In this document: positions 44,232 through 56,763 of the stretch, in pieces
How the letters are laid out: every line of letters begins with the position of its first letter
How positions within the stretch are numbered: position 1 is the stretch's first letter
NCBI GenBank assembly: GCA_023231475.1
Contig: JALJEE010000343.1
Coordinates: 57,966 to 121,965 of the forward strand
Source: Seison nebaliae
Taxonomy: Eukaryota > Rotifera > Pararotatoria > Seisonacea > Seisonidae
Direction of reading: 5' to 3'
Length of the DNA: 64,000 nt
Notes under the pieces: generated by a model
Databases searched by the model: none
What the model was told of the DNA's origin: nothing
Seen by the model: the letters and a program-made list of their open reading frames with translations, nothing else
Program-made: the position numbers and the translations under genes

Positions 44232-45002
44232 ATGGATGGTGATCGACGATATTTACCAGGAGATGTCATTCATCTGGAGAGTGATGAAATAAAAAAGATT
44301 GGTCGTGGATTGAAATATGATGAATTGATCAATGAAAATAATAAGGACGAATCGGTGACATTGCGAGTTGTTAATTCAGGTAAGTTACTATTGAAGAAGA
44401 AAGCGGGAGTTATCGATAATTTTGGAGTTGGATATATACCAAATGTTGGAGACCGAATTATCGGAGTTACTACTCAAACTTCTCATGAAACTGTTCGTGT
44501 TGATATTGGATGGTTGACACCGATGAATCTCTCGTTATTAGCATTTGATGGAGCATCGAAAAGACAGAAACCAAATGTAAATGTTGGCGATTTATTATAT
44601 TGTCAAATAACAGAAATGTACCAAAATGGTTATGTCGAATTGAGTTGTGAGAATGCGAAAGATATCAAATTAGAGAGTAAATTGAGTGGATCGCTCGGTG
44701 TCCTTACTAAATTGGAACAACAAGTCTCTTCGTATCTCATGAGAATTCCTCCGAGATTCGCAAAGAAATTATTGTATCGATATGACAGATCATGCGATCT
44801 GTTATGGAGAATGGCAAAAGAATTGAACATTTTCGAATCAGCGATAGGAGTTAATGGTTATATCTGGTTCCGTGCTAATAATGTCGATAACATTCTCAAG
44901 CTTACACATGCAACAACGCTATTTATGGAGAGAGGTTTCAATTTCAATAAATCAATTATCGATCAAGTCATCGCAGATACCAAATCTAAATTTAATATTT
45001 AA
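44232..45002 (+). CDS. EXOSC3: Exosome cap subunit RRP40 (EXOSC3)
   Basis: A single-exon frame of 256 residues. An N-terminal PGDVI segment, an S1-type RNA-binding domain (IPNVGDRIIGVTTQ, VDIGWLTPMNLSLLAFDGASKRQKPNVNVGDLLYCQI) and a KH-type domain with the family's GVNGYIWFRAN (GxNG-xIW) are all present. RRP40 is one of three cap proteins on the RNA exosome ring and guides RNA into the catalytic channel, in nucleus and cytoplasm. Length is typical. The 3' end lies 71 bases from the convergent CRAL-TRIO gene. Confidence 0.9.
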   Translation: MDGDRRYLPGDVIHLESDEIKKIGRGLKYDELINENNKDESVTLRVVNSGKLLLKKKAGVIDNFGVGYIPNVGDRIIGVTTQTSHETVRVDIGWLTPMNLSLLAFDGASKRQKPNVNVGDLLYCQITEMYQNGYVELSCENAKDIKLESKLSGSLGVLTKLEQQVSSYLMRIPPRFAKKLLYRYDRSCDLLWRMAKELNIFESAIGVNGYIWFRANNVDNILKLTHATTLFMERGFNFNKSIIDQVIADTKSKFNI

Positions 45003-45073
45003 TATTGTATTATATTAGATTAAATTAATTTCTTTTATTTCAATTCAATTTTTCAAAATCTCTTAATCGTCAA

Positions 45074-46023
45074 TTAAGCATATGTCAATTGTGGATCATC
45101 TTTTGAAAGATATTTCATTGTCGCTTCATTCACATAATTGTCGATTGTCTTTTCATCAACTGATTTTATCAAGTTTTTCGAATGGTTCGGAATCAGAAGT
45201 TTTATTGTATTAATTGCACCGTTCATGATCCATGGTGCTTTGTACAATAAGAACACACCGAGAAATGCAGGAAAATAATTCTTGAACACATCGACTATGA
45301 AACGAGAGATGTTGAGATCCTGTGGAGAGAAAAGGAAATTTGAATTTTTCAAATATTTAAATATTTTAACGATAGATGTTATTCCACTACCGGTGAAATC
45401 TAAGAGAATACTCAATTGATTCTCATTGACATTCTTTTCAAACAATCGTTCACAAATGAAAAGTATAGCATTCTTTTGTCGAATATATCCTCCCGATTTC
45501 GTATCATATTTGATGTGACTCTTTACATCCATTATCAAAAGGGAATTTCCTTTCGCATCTTTCGCATCCTCTCGAAACATGTTCAACATCGGTTCGTCAC
45601 ATTCCTCTTCAGTAATGGCTCTTACACGATCCGTCTTCCGTTTCAAGAAACATTCGTTAACTAGTTTTGCCGTTTTCTTCACATCGAACTCCATCATTAC
45701 CAAGAACCGTGCTGTTCAAAAATGATTATTCCCGAAAGTTCAACTAACTAACCAGGAACAGCCGAAGACTCCGATTCGAAAATGAGGTCATAGTCTTCCC
45801 TATAGAAATTGGCAATGTTCTCTAGAAGATTGGAGGAAAAAAATAATTAAATCGACAAATGAATTATTAGAACTGGAATATTCTTGTTTGAAATAAGACC
45901 GTAATTCTCTAACTAATTCCAATATTTGATTGTCAGACTAAAAAATAAAATAATGAAATTGACATGGTTGAATTGATGTAAAACCTTCTCCGTCCATCCA
46001 TCGAGTACTTTAAATTTCTTCAT
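45074..46023 (-). CDS. CRAL-TRIO protein, MOSPD2-like
   Basis: Five exons, 46023-45985, 45937-45857, 45819-45753, 45711-45371 and 45319-45074, keep phase and give 257 residues. The N-terminal helices read AVPARFLVMMEFDVKKT, the usual start of a CRAL-TRIO-N region. The lipid-binding domain reads QLSILLDFTGSGITSI, NISRFIVDVFKNYFPAFL and YKAPWIMNGAINTIK. This pattern is closest to MOSPD2, but there is no C-terminal MSP domain or membrane anchor. CRAL-TRIO domains bind small lipids. The intron between the second and third exons (37 bases, ending CTAGAG) is unusually short and is the least certain join. It is head-to-head with SETDB1. Confidence 0.75.
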
Positions 46024-46342
46024 TTTCTCTTACTTATGTGAAATGAGAAAGTAGAATTTTATTTATGAAAAGAATTTCAATTCAACATAATTAGAGTAGA
46101 AATTGATTGAGTTGAACAAATATTAAATTGTCGTTAAAATGAAGTTGACAATTAATTGAGAGTTCGTCTCATCGAGTTAAGCTTTCCTCTTATCTTCGGA
46201 AAGAATTGACAATAGATTATTTTAAATTTGAAGTTGAAGAGAATAAGAAGAAAAGAAAAGAAGAAATATTTCGAATAACAAATATTCTATCCAATAAATG
46301 AAAGACTATTGAGTTCTATCTTGACTTGTGTTTGAGAAGGAA
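46024..46342. promoter_or_regulatory. Divergent region, CRAL-TRIO gene and SETDB1
   Basis: About 320 bases of AT-rich DNA between opposed start codons, with purine-rich tracts near 46240-46270. A candidate bidirectional promoter, although an upstream SETDB1 exon cannot be excluded. Confidence 0.4.
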
Positions 46343-49300
46343 ATGTCAAGTGGTTATTACACAAAATATGAACGAATGTCAATTGTTCGAAAATGTAAAT
46401 CGGATGTCTTTGATTTTCCTATTTTCCCCGAATCCAGAACTATTCCTTCTTTCAAAAATACTAATCGTGTCAACGCTAAATTATATTCTCATCTCAATGA
46501 TATTGTTCGGAAAAAACGGAAACTTCTCTTACGTCATGGATTCTCCTGTATTTACACACCAGCAATCGTCGACAAATTTCAATTGGACGAGGAAGGTGAA
46601 GAGATTATCGGTTATCATTGTCAATTGAATGTGGACGAATTTCCATCAAAATTATTAAATAAAGTTCATGCAGCAACTCGTCAATTGGTATCGAGGAGAT
46701 TCCGTTTAAATGAAAGTGTCTATTATGATCATAGTGATGTTCGAAGTAAAGACGCTATGCGACATCTTTGTCGCTGTACGGGACGGAACATTCCGAATAA
46801 ATATCAGATGAATATCGATGATAATACTGAAGAGAATAATACTCATAATATAATTTTCAGTTCATCCATTATGAATATTCGATCGATAATTAAAGACATT
46901 TTTCCCGATGTCAATTATTTAACGCCAGGAATAAGAGTTTGTGCACCGTTGGATGATAATCATTTAATTTATCGCAGTGGAATTCTAATGGAAAATTGTC
47001 GATTAGGATATTCCGTCCGCAAAACGAAACAAACACATGACGACGATATTGGAAGAACAAATACATTCGAAGACGTGGAAAGTAGTGATGATGAAGTGAT
47101 GGAAATTAACATTGATGAAGATATCATATTTTTTGATGGAATTAAACGTAAAAAACAATTTAAAAATTTGAATGATCAAGATTATTTCTATACGAATAAT
47201 GATATTAATAATAAGAAGAAAAATGATATCAGTTTGACATTCCAATATAATTTAGAATCATTAGTTCTCGTATCATTCGATGATGGTATGGTGGAGTATG
47301 TGAAAATTGGCGATCTTTCATTCGTCCACTCAATCGAAGGTTATATGCATTGTGATTATATTTCAAGTTTATCAGTCGGTTATGGTTCATTCGTGTCCCA
47401 ATTCTTTCATTATTATCCTCAAGTTCCTCCATATTTTTCCATTTTTAATTTATTGTTTCTAGAAATTCACTTGTCGTATCATGGCGACGGATGAAGGCAA
47501 TTCAGTGGCATTAATGAAGAAGGACGATTGGAAAGTTGTGGAAATATTGGAAGCGAAAGAGATAACATTAAAAGTACGTTATAAAAATGGAACGATCGAA
47601 AACGTTTTAGCTTCCTCTTCTCGAATTCTCCCATTATTTATCGTTATTCATTCACTTCATTCTACAACTAATAAGATTTCCATAGAAATATTTAAATGAA
47701 CCAATTGATTATTCGAAATTAAATTTTCCAAATTTAGATCATGGACAACATTTGGCATCAATCGTTGGTGATAATATGATAAAAAAGAAAATTTTAAAAA
47801 AACAACTCGGATTACCAGCATCTCACATCTTCCATGAATATATCAGATCATCCAATCAATTAGCGAAATATCGACACAATTCAATTTTGAGGAAAAATTA
47901 TCTAATGAGTTTAAAGAAGACGACAGATATCGTTAAAAATCATCCAATTTTCGATTATGATCGTGCGAAGATCGATAAGATGTTAGAGAATGACAAAAAA
48001 TTGACTGATTGTCATCGATGTTCATTCCAATGTGTGAAATTTACTGTGGAAACGGTGAGGAAATATAAACAGAAATTTAGTGCGTTGCAATTACCAGTGA
48101 TTGGAGGATTCCATCGGGAGAACGAGAAATTTTTCACAGGAAAATTTTCCGTTAATTTCGATATGGGAAAATGTGATGGTAAATCGTCGAATGAATCGAG
48201 ACGATCTCGTAATCATGATCATAAACAATTAGCGAGATGTGACACGGTTTGCACTCATACATTGAGCGATGCTATCAGTTATCGGACGCCATGTGGTGTT
48301 CAATTATTTTCGTTAGGAGAAGTTCGCTCTTTCCTTCAAGCGACGAATTCTTATTCGATTCTCACATTAGACATGTTCTCATTCGAACCCGATATAGTTT
48401 GTTGTAAACAATTATTTACCACTAAAGTTTATCGACTCATCAATGATATCAGTGAAGGATATGAACCGATCGCCATCATTTTCGTTAATCAGATCGATAA
48501 TCAAGTTCCGAAAGAATTCACTTATTCGAATGTGAGAGAAGGAAATGGTGGATTCCATTTACCGAATGATAACGAAGAATGTGCAGGATGTGATTGCAAA
48601 GATGATTGTCGAAATTATTTAGAATGTGGATGTCGACAATTGACGATAAAAGCAGCCGGAATCGGAAAAGTTGATGGAATTGATGATGGAGATTTAGTGG
48701 CTGGATATAACGACCGTCATTTGGCCTCTTCAGTACCAACTGGAATTTATGAGTGTAATCCAAATTGTAGTTGTAATTCATCGTGTACTAATCGACTAGT
48801 TCAAAATGGAATTATGTCTCGATTGGAAGTGTATAAAACGGGAAAAACAGGATTTGGTGTTCGATCATCTGCTGATGTTGCGGCCGGTTCATTCATCTGC
48901 TCTTATACCGGAGTCATTTATAGCGATGTTGAAGCTGATGAAATAGGAGTAAAATATGGAGACGAATATTTTACTGATCTCAATTTGCCTGAACAACTCG
49001 ACGTATTATTTCTGGACGCAGTAAAAGAGAATGTCTGTAAATGGTATCGGAAGATGTTGGATGAAATGTTCGATGAAGAAATGGAAGGGAAAATTTTAAC
49101 AATAATCGACGAATTAGATTTGGAGCATGATCAAGATGAAGATTGTATTGTCGAGAGTCGTTTGAGACAAACGAGAAATTTATCTCACAGAGATCGAACG
49201 TTGGACTTGTTCAAAGGAACGACCATTTCTCATTTTGATAAACGATTAAACAAAGCGAATAAAAAAGTAGAGATTAATGAAGAAAATGGTTCAGAAATCT

Positions 49301-50088
49301 TTTTAATTGATCTGACTGATGACGAAAATTATGGAGAAAATCCGTTGGACGATCTTCGCAATATTCAGAAATTAAAATCTAATCGAAATTTATCTCAAAA
49401 AAATACGAATGTTCTCTTATTCGGTCCATCGGATGATGAGAGTTCTTCCACTAATTCTATGGAAATGGAAGAGAATGATAGATATTTCAATTCAAATCAT
49501 CAATCAAATAAAATGAATGACGATGATGATGACGATGATGATGATGATGATGATGATATTATTCTTATTGAGGATGAGATAGAAAAAGAAAGCGATAAAG
49601 TTCAACTCATCACTAATAAGACGACAACGATCATTTCTGAGTTGAAGAAAGAAGATGTTAACTCACCGGAATTTTATTTGAAAGTAAAAGAAGAAATTCG
49701 ATCAATGTTGACAGATGAAGTTCTATTGAAAATCGGTGGACGACCATCCTATTTTAAAAAATATAAACATCTCACCAATAATGAGGGTTATGTGATCGAT
49801 GCGAAACGGAGAGGAAATATCGGAAGATTTTTAAATGTTTCTTTTTCTTTTTCTTTTCAATATTCATAAATTTAATTTCAGCATTCGTGTATGCCAAACG
49901 CTTTCGTCCAAAATGTCTTTATAGAAACTCATGATATTCGTTTCCCTTCAATCGCCTTTTTTGCATCGAGAAACATTGAAGCAGGTGAAGAAATCACTTG
50001 GGACTACAATTATAAGGTAGGCAGTGTTCCCAACAAAGAAATAACGTGTGAATGTGGATCGATTGAATGTCGCGGGCGACTTTTATGA
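46343..50088 (+). CDS. SETDB1: Histone H3K9 methyltransferase, SETDB1 type
   Basis: Four exons, 46343-47422, 47463-47642, 47686-49836 and 49882-50088, keep phase 0 and give 1,205 residues. Order: Tudor-like repeats (about residues 200-425, with [18 protein letters not shown]), an MBD/TAM domain (about 605-665, [18 protein letters not shown]), a cysteine-rich pre-SET (about 715-785, [12 protein letters not shown]...[14 protein letters not shown]), then a SET domain split by a long insert with a run of 13 Asp residues, and the second half with [21 protein letters not shown] and post-[13 protein letters not shown]. The bifurcated SET domain is diagnostic of SETDB1 and its relatives (MET-2, Eggless). 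It should trimethylate or dimethylate H3K9 for heterochromatin. Its neighbours appear unrelated. Confidence 0.95.
49505..49560 (+). repeat. GAT/GAC repeat encoding poly-Asp in the SET insert
   Basis: A run of GAT and GAC triplets encodes 13 consecutive Asp residues within the insert that splits the SET domain. Confidence 0.9.
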
Positions 50089-50316
50089 CCAACTGAATAT
50101 GAGACGAGTCATTGAAATGAAAATGAAACGATCTTGAAATTTAACATGAAATTCTCCTTCAGTCAACATTTGTTCTCTGTCGTTCGAATCAAACGACAAT
50201 CTTTAAACAAATATATATTCATCAACATATTGATTAGTTGACGTGTCTCTATAAATGTTTCTCAATTTTCTTTTTTGATTTAGTTTAAATTTTTCAAATT
50301 CAATAAATATTTCCCA
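50089..50316. other. SETDB1 3' UTR with short hairpin
   Basis: A 7-base perfect stem TGTCGTT...AACGACA with a 7-base loop lies at 50178-50198. It resembles a T-arm in size, but no tRNA surrounds it. AATAAA is present near 50302. Confidence 0.4.
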
Positions 50317-50724
50317 ATGAATCATCTACTAATTTCCCTTTTAACTCTCTTATTGGCATGTATTTCTTTCAATTGCTTCCAAATTGACGAAATGGATATT
50401 GATCCATTTAATGTCCGATTGAAACGGCAAATAATCGATTTGGACAATGTGGTTTCAACACCACCTCCATCAATTGGACAACCAGCCACTATACCACCAA
50501 TCCGACAACCCACCAGCACTAGAAGAAGATTTCCCTCAAGAATTCCTTCAGGAGTTACCTTCCCACCATTTAACACCAACAACAACAATTATAACAACCG
50601 TCGAAATCGATATCGAAGGAATTCCATACAAAGCTTCGACAGACCATTTATGTTTTCTAGACGATTCCGTCCTTATCAAGATAACTACTATGGATCGTTT
50701 ATGGATTTTTTCAATTATTTTTAA
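50317..50724 (+). CDS. Small secreted basic protein of unknown function
   Basis: 135 residues. A clear signal peptide (MNHLLISLLTLLLACISFNCF) is followed by an acidic segment and a dibasic RLKRQ site at about residue 36. The rest is Pro/Thr-rich, then Arg/Asn/Tyr/Phe-rich (NNRRNRYRRN, SRRFRPYQDNYYG), ending in FNYF. It could be a processed precursor or an extracellular matrix protein. No family is recognised. No intron is needed. The stop lies 115 bases from the convergent PDZ gene. Confidence 0.6.
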   Translation: MNHLLISLLTLLLACISFNCFQIDEMDIDPFNVRLKRQIIDLDNVVSTPPPSIGQPATIPPIRQPTSTRRRFPSRIPSGVTFPPFNTNNNNYNNRRNRYRRNSIQSFDRPFMFSRRFRPYQDNYYGSFMDFFNYF

Positions 50725-50839
50725 ATTCGTAATTATTTTCATTTGACTGAAAATTCTTTTAGAAAATTTAATTTTGAAAAAATTAGGATGAAGCAAAAAC
50801 ATATTGTTGAAATAAACAAATTTTTTCTTGAAATCATAT

Positions 50840-51678
50840 TTATAACCAATCATCGTCACCTTCCTTGTCATCGTTGTCATGATAATTGAACTCGTCTCCA
50901 TTTGAACGATCGTTATAATCATAATAATAATTATTATTGTTTCCCGCGTCATATGTACCATAATTATTCGATTTTCCGTTAGGAGTGATTATATCATGTC
51001 CGTTTAGATGGTTATTCTTGTTGTTCAAAACCGCTTGATTAATATTCGATCGTTGTTCATCCGTTATATAATTGGAAGTTGGTTGAAGTGGTGTAGCGAA
51101 TCGACGATTTCGTTGATTATTTGTAGGGAACGTTTCACTGTTGTTCAATTCATCCATTGGAGATGGTGCCGGTTGCTGATGAATAGATTTAGGTTTGAAA
51201 TTATTATTGATATAAGACGGTTGGGATGATTTGAGATATGATTGTAAAGGGACAGCATTCGGTCTAGCTAAAGTTGGTACAACTGAATTATTCTTAATTC
51301 GTCTAGCTACATTATATTCACCTCTGGAAACTCAATGAAAGATGAGTTGAACAGAAAATAAATTTCCCAACTTTCTCAACATTAAACTCACTTCCAATCC
51401 GGAATATTTTAAGATATTTACAATATCTACATGATTCATATGTTCAATCACATCGCCATTAATTGACACAATCGTATCTCCCACATTCACCTTACCATAA
51501 CACGAACTATTTTGGGTTATCTAATTATGAACTAACATTTAATTTTTAGAAATTAAACTAAAAAAACTTTAGTGATATGTGGTCGAAAACGAAAATCATG
51601 ACCACCCTGAAATCTAAATCCCCAATTAATTTTAACATCCGAACGATGTAATATTACAGATACTTCAGGTAAAATCAT
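50840..51678 (-). CDS. ZASP/ALP-type PDZ protein without a LIM domain
   Basis: Three exons, 51678-51568, 51520-51372 and 51323-50840, keep phase and give 247 residues. Residues 1-85 are a PDZ domain of the ALP/Enigma/ZASP class: WGFRFQGGHDFRFRPHITK, VNVGDTIVSINGDVIEH and LEVSLMLRK. The WGFR motif replaces the usual GLGF loop. After it come GEYNVARR and an Asn/Gln/Pro-rich tail ending in DDKEGDDDWL, a long acidic end. No LIM zinc finger follows. Family members bind alpha-actinin at Z-discs or dense bodies, so it may work with the Ig-repeat muscle protein at 23-29 kb. Confidence 0.85.
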
Positions 51679-54600
51679 AATTATTTTCTTGTTGTATTTA
51701 ATACAAATTTGGTAACAGTTTGTTCTATTTTTCTTCTACTCAATTTGGAGCATTCAATATAATAATTTTGCAAATAAATAATTCTTCTCTTTTTTTCTTC
51801 GGTGAACGTTGTATAAAAAAAGGAGATTTCTTCTTATTATTTCTTCCAATTGAAGAAGATGAAAAAATACTAAAACTCTCTACATTTCGCTAGTCGGTTA
51901 ATTCGCCGTTTCTTCAATTCTTCGTTTATTTATTTATTATTTTTTCTGTTCCGTTATTTTATTCATTCTTATTCGCTTCTCAACCGTTATCTAACGCATA
52001 CCACCCAATATATGTCGGATAAGTTTTGACGTGAGTGCTTTCAATCTCAATCCGATGTGAAGAAACAAGACGTTCATATGTATCTCGTTTCTTTCTCATT
52101 TAATTCTCAAACAACCAATATACATTGCTAATAAGATCTACAGGAACTCATATATTATTCATCAACTTTCAAAAACATTCGAGTGATCGACTCAACTTTA
52201 TTAGTTTCATTTTTGTCCAACGTAAGACTACATGTTGCAACTGGAGACGGGTTATAATATTAGAGCCCAAATTAGACTATCTATTAACCTAATAACCTGT
52301 AACAATAATAGTCATTTGTGTTAATTTCAGTTAACATTTGATAGTTCATTTGAGTTAATTTGAAATTTATTCAATAATTTTGATGTTTTATGGATTTTTA
52401 TTTAATTACAATTAACTGTTCTGCTAAGTTGTTGGTTAAACACTTGAGTCACATAGTTATTTTATGATGGATCAATTGATTCGACAACAAAGATTTGATG
52501 TACACTTATCATTAATTTAAAAAGATAAAATATTTTTTATGGATGTTTATACATGTATAATGTTTATCGTATGCTCCAGATTACGATTACGATAATACAT
52601 TTTGTTATGAACTCATTGTTATGGATTACATAAACTCTTTGGAATCGTTGATTGAACCGCTCCCCGAGTACTTTCTCTTCCATGATGTTCTTAAAAGAAT
52701 CTTTCCTTTCTCCATTGCCAGTTATGTAAGAAAGGAATTAACTATAAGATGATTAATTTGGAGATGAATCGAGGAAGAAGAACTGTTCACAAATGGACAC
52801 ATGACAGGTCCTTTTTAGAACATTATGAGAGGAAAATAGTCCGGTAGAAGAATTGACCAACTACCAACATTTCCTTATAATTTCTCATCATATTATCGTT
52901 CATTATCCATAATTGGTCTTTCATATGGTCTACCATATGTTTGCCTGAATCTAATTAAATTTCCTTATTTTATTCATTTTTCACTCAAATAAATATTAAA
53001 AGTCAATTTGATTCAATAAAAATGAATCTAATAATAAATTCTTTACTCACAATACTCTGACAAATGTGAGTAAAAATTTATAATAAATTTCATTTCAGTA
53101 ATGATGAGCATTCAAAGTTCATTCCGTGACAATCACTTCAAACCATCTCACCTCATGTTTCAAAGTAAATTTATATTTTCAACCAATTTATGAACAATTT
53201 GTCATTATCTTTAACCTTCTTTAAATTCCTTACATACATATTAATTCAACTAGTATAACTCTAAAGAATCATAGTGAAATTCATATTGATACTAATTTTG
53301 AAAAGAAATGATTGATGGACATAAAAAATCAGAAGTAAAATTGAAAGAATGGAAAAAATGAAAACGTAATCTTCTGTTGTATCACTTGTTGATATCTTGA
53401 AATAACTCTTCTTGTTGTATACTGATCGTCATCAATCTTTGGTTTAGACATTGTGGGATCTCTAACTTGAAATGTCAGGGTCGAAAAAAATTATTAATTC
53501 AAATTTGTTCAACCAAAAAATTTATTATTATTTTGTCCGATTATTGTTCATAATGTGACTAACTACCTGTAACTAGTCGATCATTAACAATCTCTTTCAT
53601 CGTCATTTGTTTTTTATTAAAAATAGACAATGTGATATCGTATGGATAAATCGCAGTGACCCGCACACATATCTGACGTATAAAAAATTGAATATAAATG
53701 TAATTGGGTGAATAATGTTGGACAATGATGTTTCTATCATTAGGTCGTTTATCAAGAAAAAATCCTATTTTGATTATTAAGTAATCCGAGAACTGTTAGT
53801 CATTAAGTAACATATATAACTTTTCGAGATTGAGCAACGCCTACATCTCTGAAATATTCAAATAATATAAATGAAGACATAAACCATCTCGGTTCATATT
53901 TATTTTTTCTCAGATGATGCGGTGTTCTTTAAGATTGAAGAGAGAGAATTTATGTTAGATTGTGATATTCACAAAAGAAAATGATGATTTCGGCTATAGG
54001 TGTGCATTTATTTCTTTAATTATTTAATCGAAATTCATTCAATGTCAATAAAAGTATGTTTATTGGCTGTCGTCTAGTTTCTGTATTTTTTAGAATTAAA
54101 GTTTTAAAAGAAATTTTAAGAAAAATTTTAAATGAGATTTCTACATCCTATGATTCTCTTGTCCTTCCCATTCGAAAACGCCTACATTGAAAATTGGTTG
54201 TTTTTATTTTCTATGATAACAATAGAAATTATATAATATGTAGTCTATGTTGTATTATCATAAGACTGAAAATATTTCATCGTACACTCCTCTTTCACTC
54301 ATATATACTCATCTCTGACGTGAATGCCATTCATGTGAACAAATGAGTGACGTAAGTTCAAAAAGTTAGTATATATAAGAATAAATTAGAGAAAGAAGAA
54401 TACAGATAGGCTATCATTTTATATGGGAAGTTAATCTTGATTAACTTCTTAAATGGAAAGGAAAAATTTCGGAAAATATTTATCGATTGTTTCTCAACAA
54501 TTTCCAAAAAAAATTTTGAGTGGGAAAAAAGTTTAGCTTCCTTTTTTTGGTACATATATTTCATATTGTTTACTCTTGTCTGTAATCGGACGATTCAATC

Positions 54601-54884
54601 GGTTTGTGTACTTGAAATGAAATGTAGAAAAACAAAATTTTCCATTTTTGTTGATTTCCCTTAGATTCGTACGAAAATATTTTTGATATGTGAAATTTTT
54701 TTTACTTGTTGTCGTATTAACTTCTTGTCGTTCGTAATAATTCACTAAATACTGTCTCCTATATTTATCTGTTATCAAAGAGATTAATATTATGATGAAA
54801 TTTTAATAAATTTTTTATTTTTGACAGAATCATTCTCTAAATCCTTCACCAAATTAGATCGATTTCGATCATCACTTCCATTAC

Positions 54885-55076
54885 ATGGACCATTCTTCAA
54901 ATAAATCTGAACCATTGTCAGCAACAGTGAATAAAACAAAAAAGACTGAAGACGTACCGAAGAAGGGCCTGTTGCGGCGATTTTTCGAGATGCCGTTACA
55001 GGACCTCCAAGAGCCAAAAATGGTAGACAATATGAGTACTCGCGAATGGAATGTCTTAATACCGCTCTCTTCTTAA
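54885..55076 (+). CDS. Possible small protein, 63 residues
   Basis: An ATG frame that is richer in GC than its surroundings: Lys/Glu-rich N-terminal part, then KKGLLRRFFEMPLQ. No signal peptide, splice support or family is seen. The opposite strand is also open here. Weak candidate. Confidence 0.25.
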   Translation: MDHSSNKSEPLSATVNKTKKTEDVPKKGLLRRFFEMPLQDLQEPKMVDNMSTREWNVLIPLSS

Positions 55077-55309
55077 TGTGAATCGCATGAAAAAATTGGA
55101 TCTCAATTCTCATAAACATTCAGTAGAATAATTTTTATTTTATGATCATCCATTAATCTTTTAATTCTCAACCTCTATTCCTCGACATAAATATGAATTT
55201 TTGATTTGAAATAAAATTCATTGAAACTTATGTTAATGTGCTAAATAAAATTTTTTCGGATTTTTTTAAATAACATTTCGTCAATTACATTTTTTTAAAA
55301 TTTAAACCG

Positions 55310-55669
55310 TTAAGTTGGAAAACCAGACAGGATCATATCAATTCCGTTTTCGAAGTAACTTATGTTAGTAAAAAATAATCTTATCGATATATTGGAACAC
55401 ATGACTAGTTCACTTAAAGATTGGAGGTGATGAAAAGCATTTAGTATACGGATGTGAGCGTCTAATATGAGTGAAATGTTTAAAATGAAGTCGGAGGGAA
55501 TTTTTCCAACACGAACTGCGCTAAACATGACTCGTAAATAAGTAATATTGGTAGTAATAAATAGTAGTATATAAAGAATGTTCTCCGATATCCGAATTGT
55601 AAGACATTTTCTTTCAATATGGGGCCATATGGAGAAATGAAGAGTAGGAGTGAAAATGGAAGTAAACAT
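55310..55669 (-). CDS. Possible membrane-protein exon
   Basis: A 119-residue open frame in otherwise empty DNA, with hydrophobic runs (ILYILLFITTNITYL, ILNISLILDAHI) suggesting a multi-pass membrane protein. A second hydrophobic frame lies upstream on the same strand at 55964-56161. No family motif is recognised and the joins are unclear. Confidence 0.25.
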   Translation of the reverse strand: MFTSIFTPTLHFSIWPHIERKCLTIRISENILYILLFITTNITYLRVMFSAVRVGKIPSDFILNISLILDAHIRILNAFHHLQSLSELVMCSNISIRLFFTNISYFENGIDMILSGFPT

Positions 55670-56763
55670 TCTTGAGTTTAACAGACCTTAAATTATTCGT
55701 TTGTAGTCGTTCAGACATTCGTTGAATCGAAATGGAACATTAGACATTATGTGCAATAAATTATCCGTTCATATTTTTTCCGTCTAACTATAAAAGTGAG
55801 AACTAGAACGGCGGCGGGATCATATTTTTTGGAGGCCAACATGTTTTTGATGAATTTGTTTTTAGAGAATTGAATGATGAATTGATACGCGTCTACCAGA
55901 ATGTTTACTGTTTAATTTATTACCAAGTTTAATTGACTGAGAAAGTATCTCTCATAATTTATGTTAGATCGTGAATTGTAAGAAGATAAAAGATAAAATG
56001 AAAGATATTGGAGCAATATGATCGATGGTAAATAGAAATAATTGTTTCTTAAAAATTTCCATGGCATCACTTTCTCCAGTTTGAAACAATGTAAATAAGT
56101 GAAATAATTTTTTTATGATTCGCAAGATGATTAAATAAATGTTGTTTCTCCTATTCATCAACCGGGTGAGTATATAGGTAACACTAGGTTCTATAATAAG
56201 TTCTGTTATATAAACTTTTCAAGATATGTTCGCTATCTTCCCATTTACATCACTGTTGCTCATACATCAATGCAATATTTAGATGAAGCATTCTTCTCTT
56301 ATCTTTTCTCTTTTAATCGTTTTCGGTTTATTGCTGATTTAATCAATTTCTACATTTCTGTTCTGACTTAAACTTTCTTCTTTATCTGAAGGGGAACATC
56401 GATCGCCTAAGTAGGTAAAATTTTAAGTCTTTTATTCTTTTTGGTGGAGAAAGGAAAAGAAGAAGCAGAGCGATTGAATACTTCGTCCTTCAAATCTGTG
56501 AAAAAAAGAAAAACGTTTTTCCATATTTCCTTCTCATTTGCTGATTGGTGGATGATTCATTTGTAATACGTTATCCTCTTGGAAATTCAAGTTATTTATT
56601 TAAATGTAAATAATGGACATCGACCGATGGCAATCGATATGTTTACGTGCGCAATTTCATCTTGTCTAATAAGCAAATGGTAACTCTACTAATTATTCAA
56701 CAATCATTACTCTCTCATCCGATCTCCGGGTAAACGTTCTACTTCGATTTATCGGATAACAGG

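Larger units (their letters stand above)
51679..56763. other. Large gene-poor interval
   Basis: About 5 kb of AT-rich DNA. Most of it shows no exon-like content. Two possible coding fragments are listed separately (54885-55076 plus and 55310-55669 minus). It lies between the ZASP-like gene start and the multiplexin start, so it must hold both promoters. Confidence 0.5.

Noticed and set aside
50178..50198. T-arm-like hairpin as a tRNA gene
   Set aside because: No acceptor, D or anticodon arms around it.
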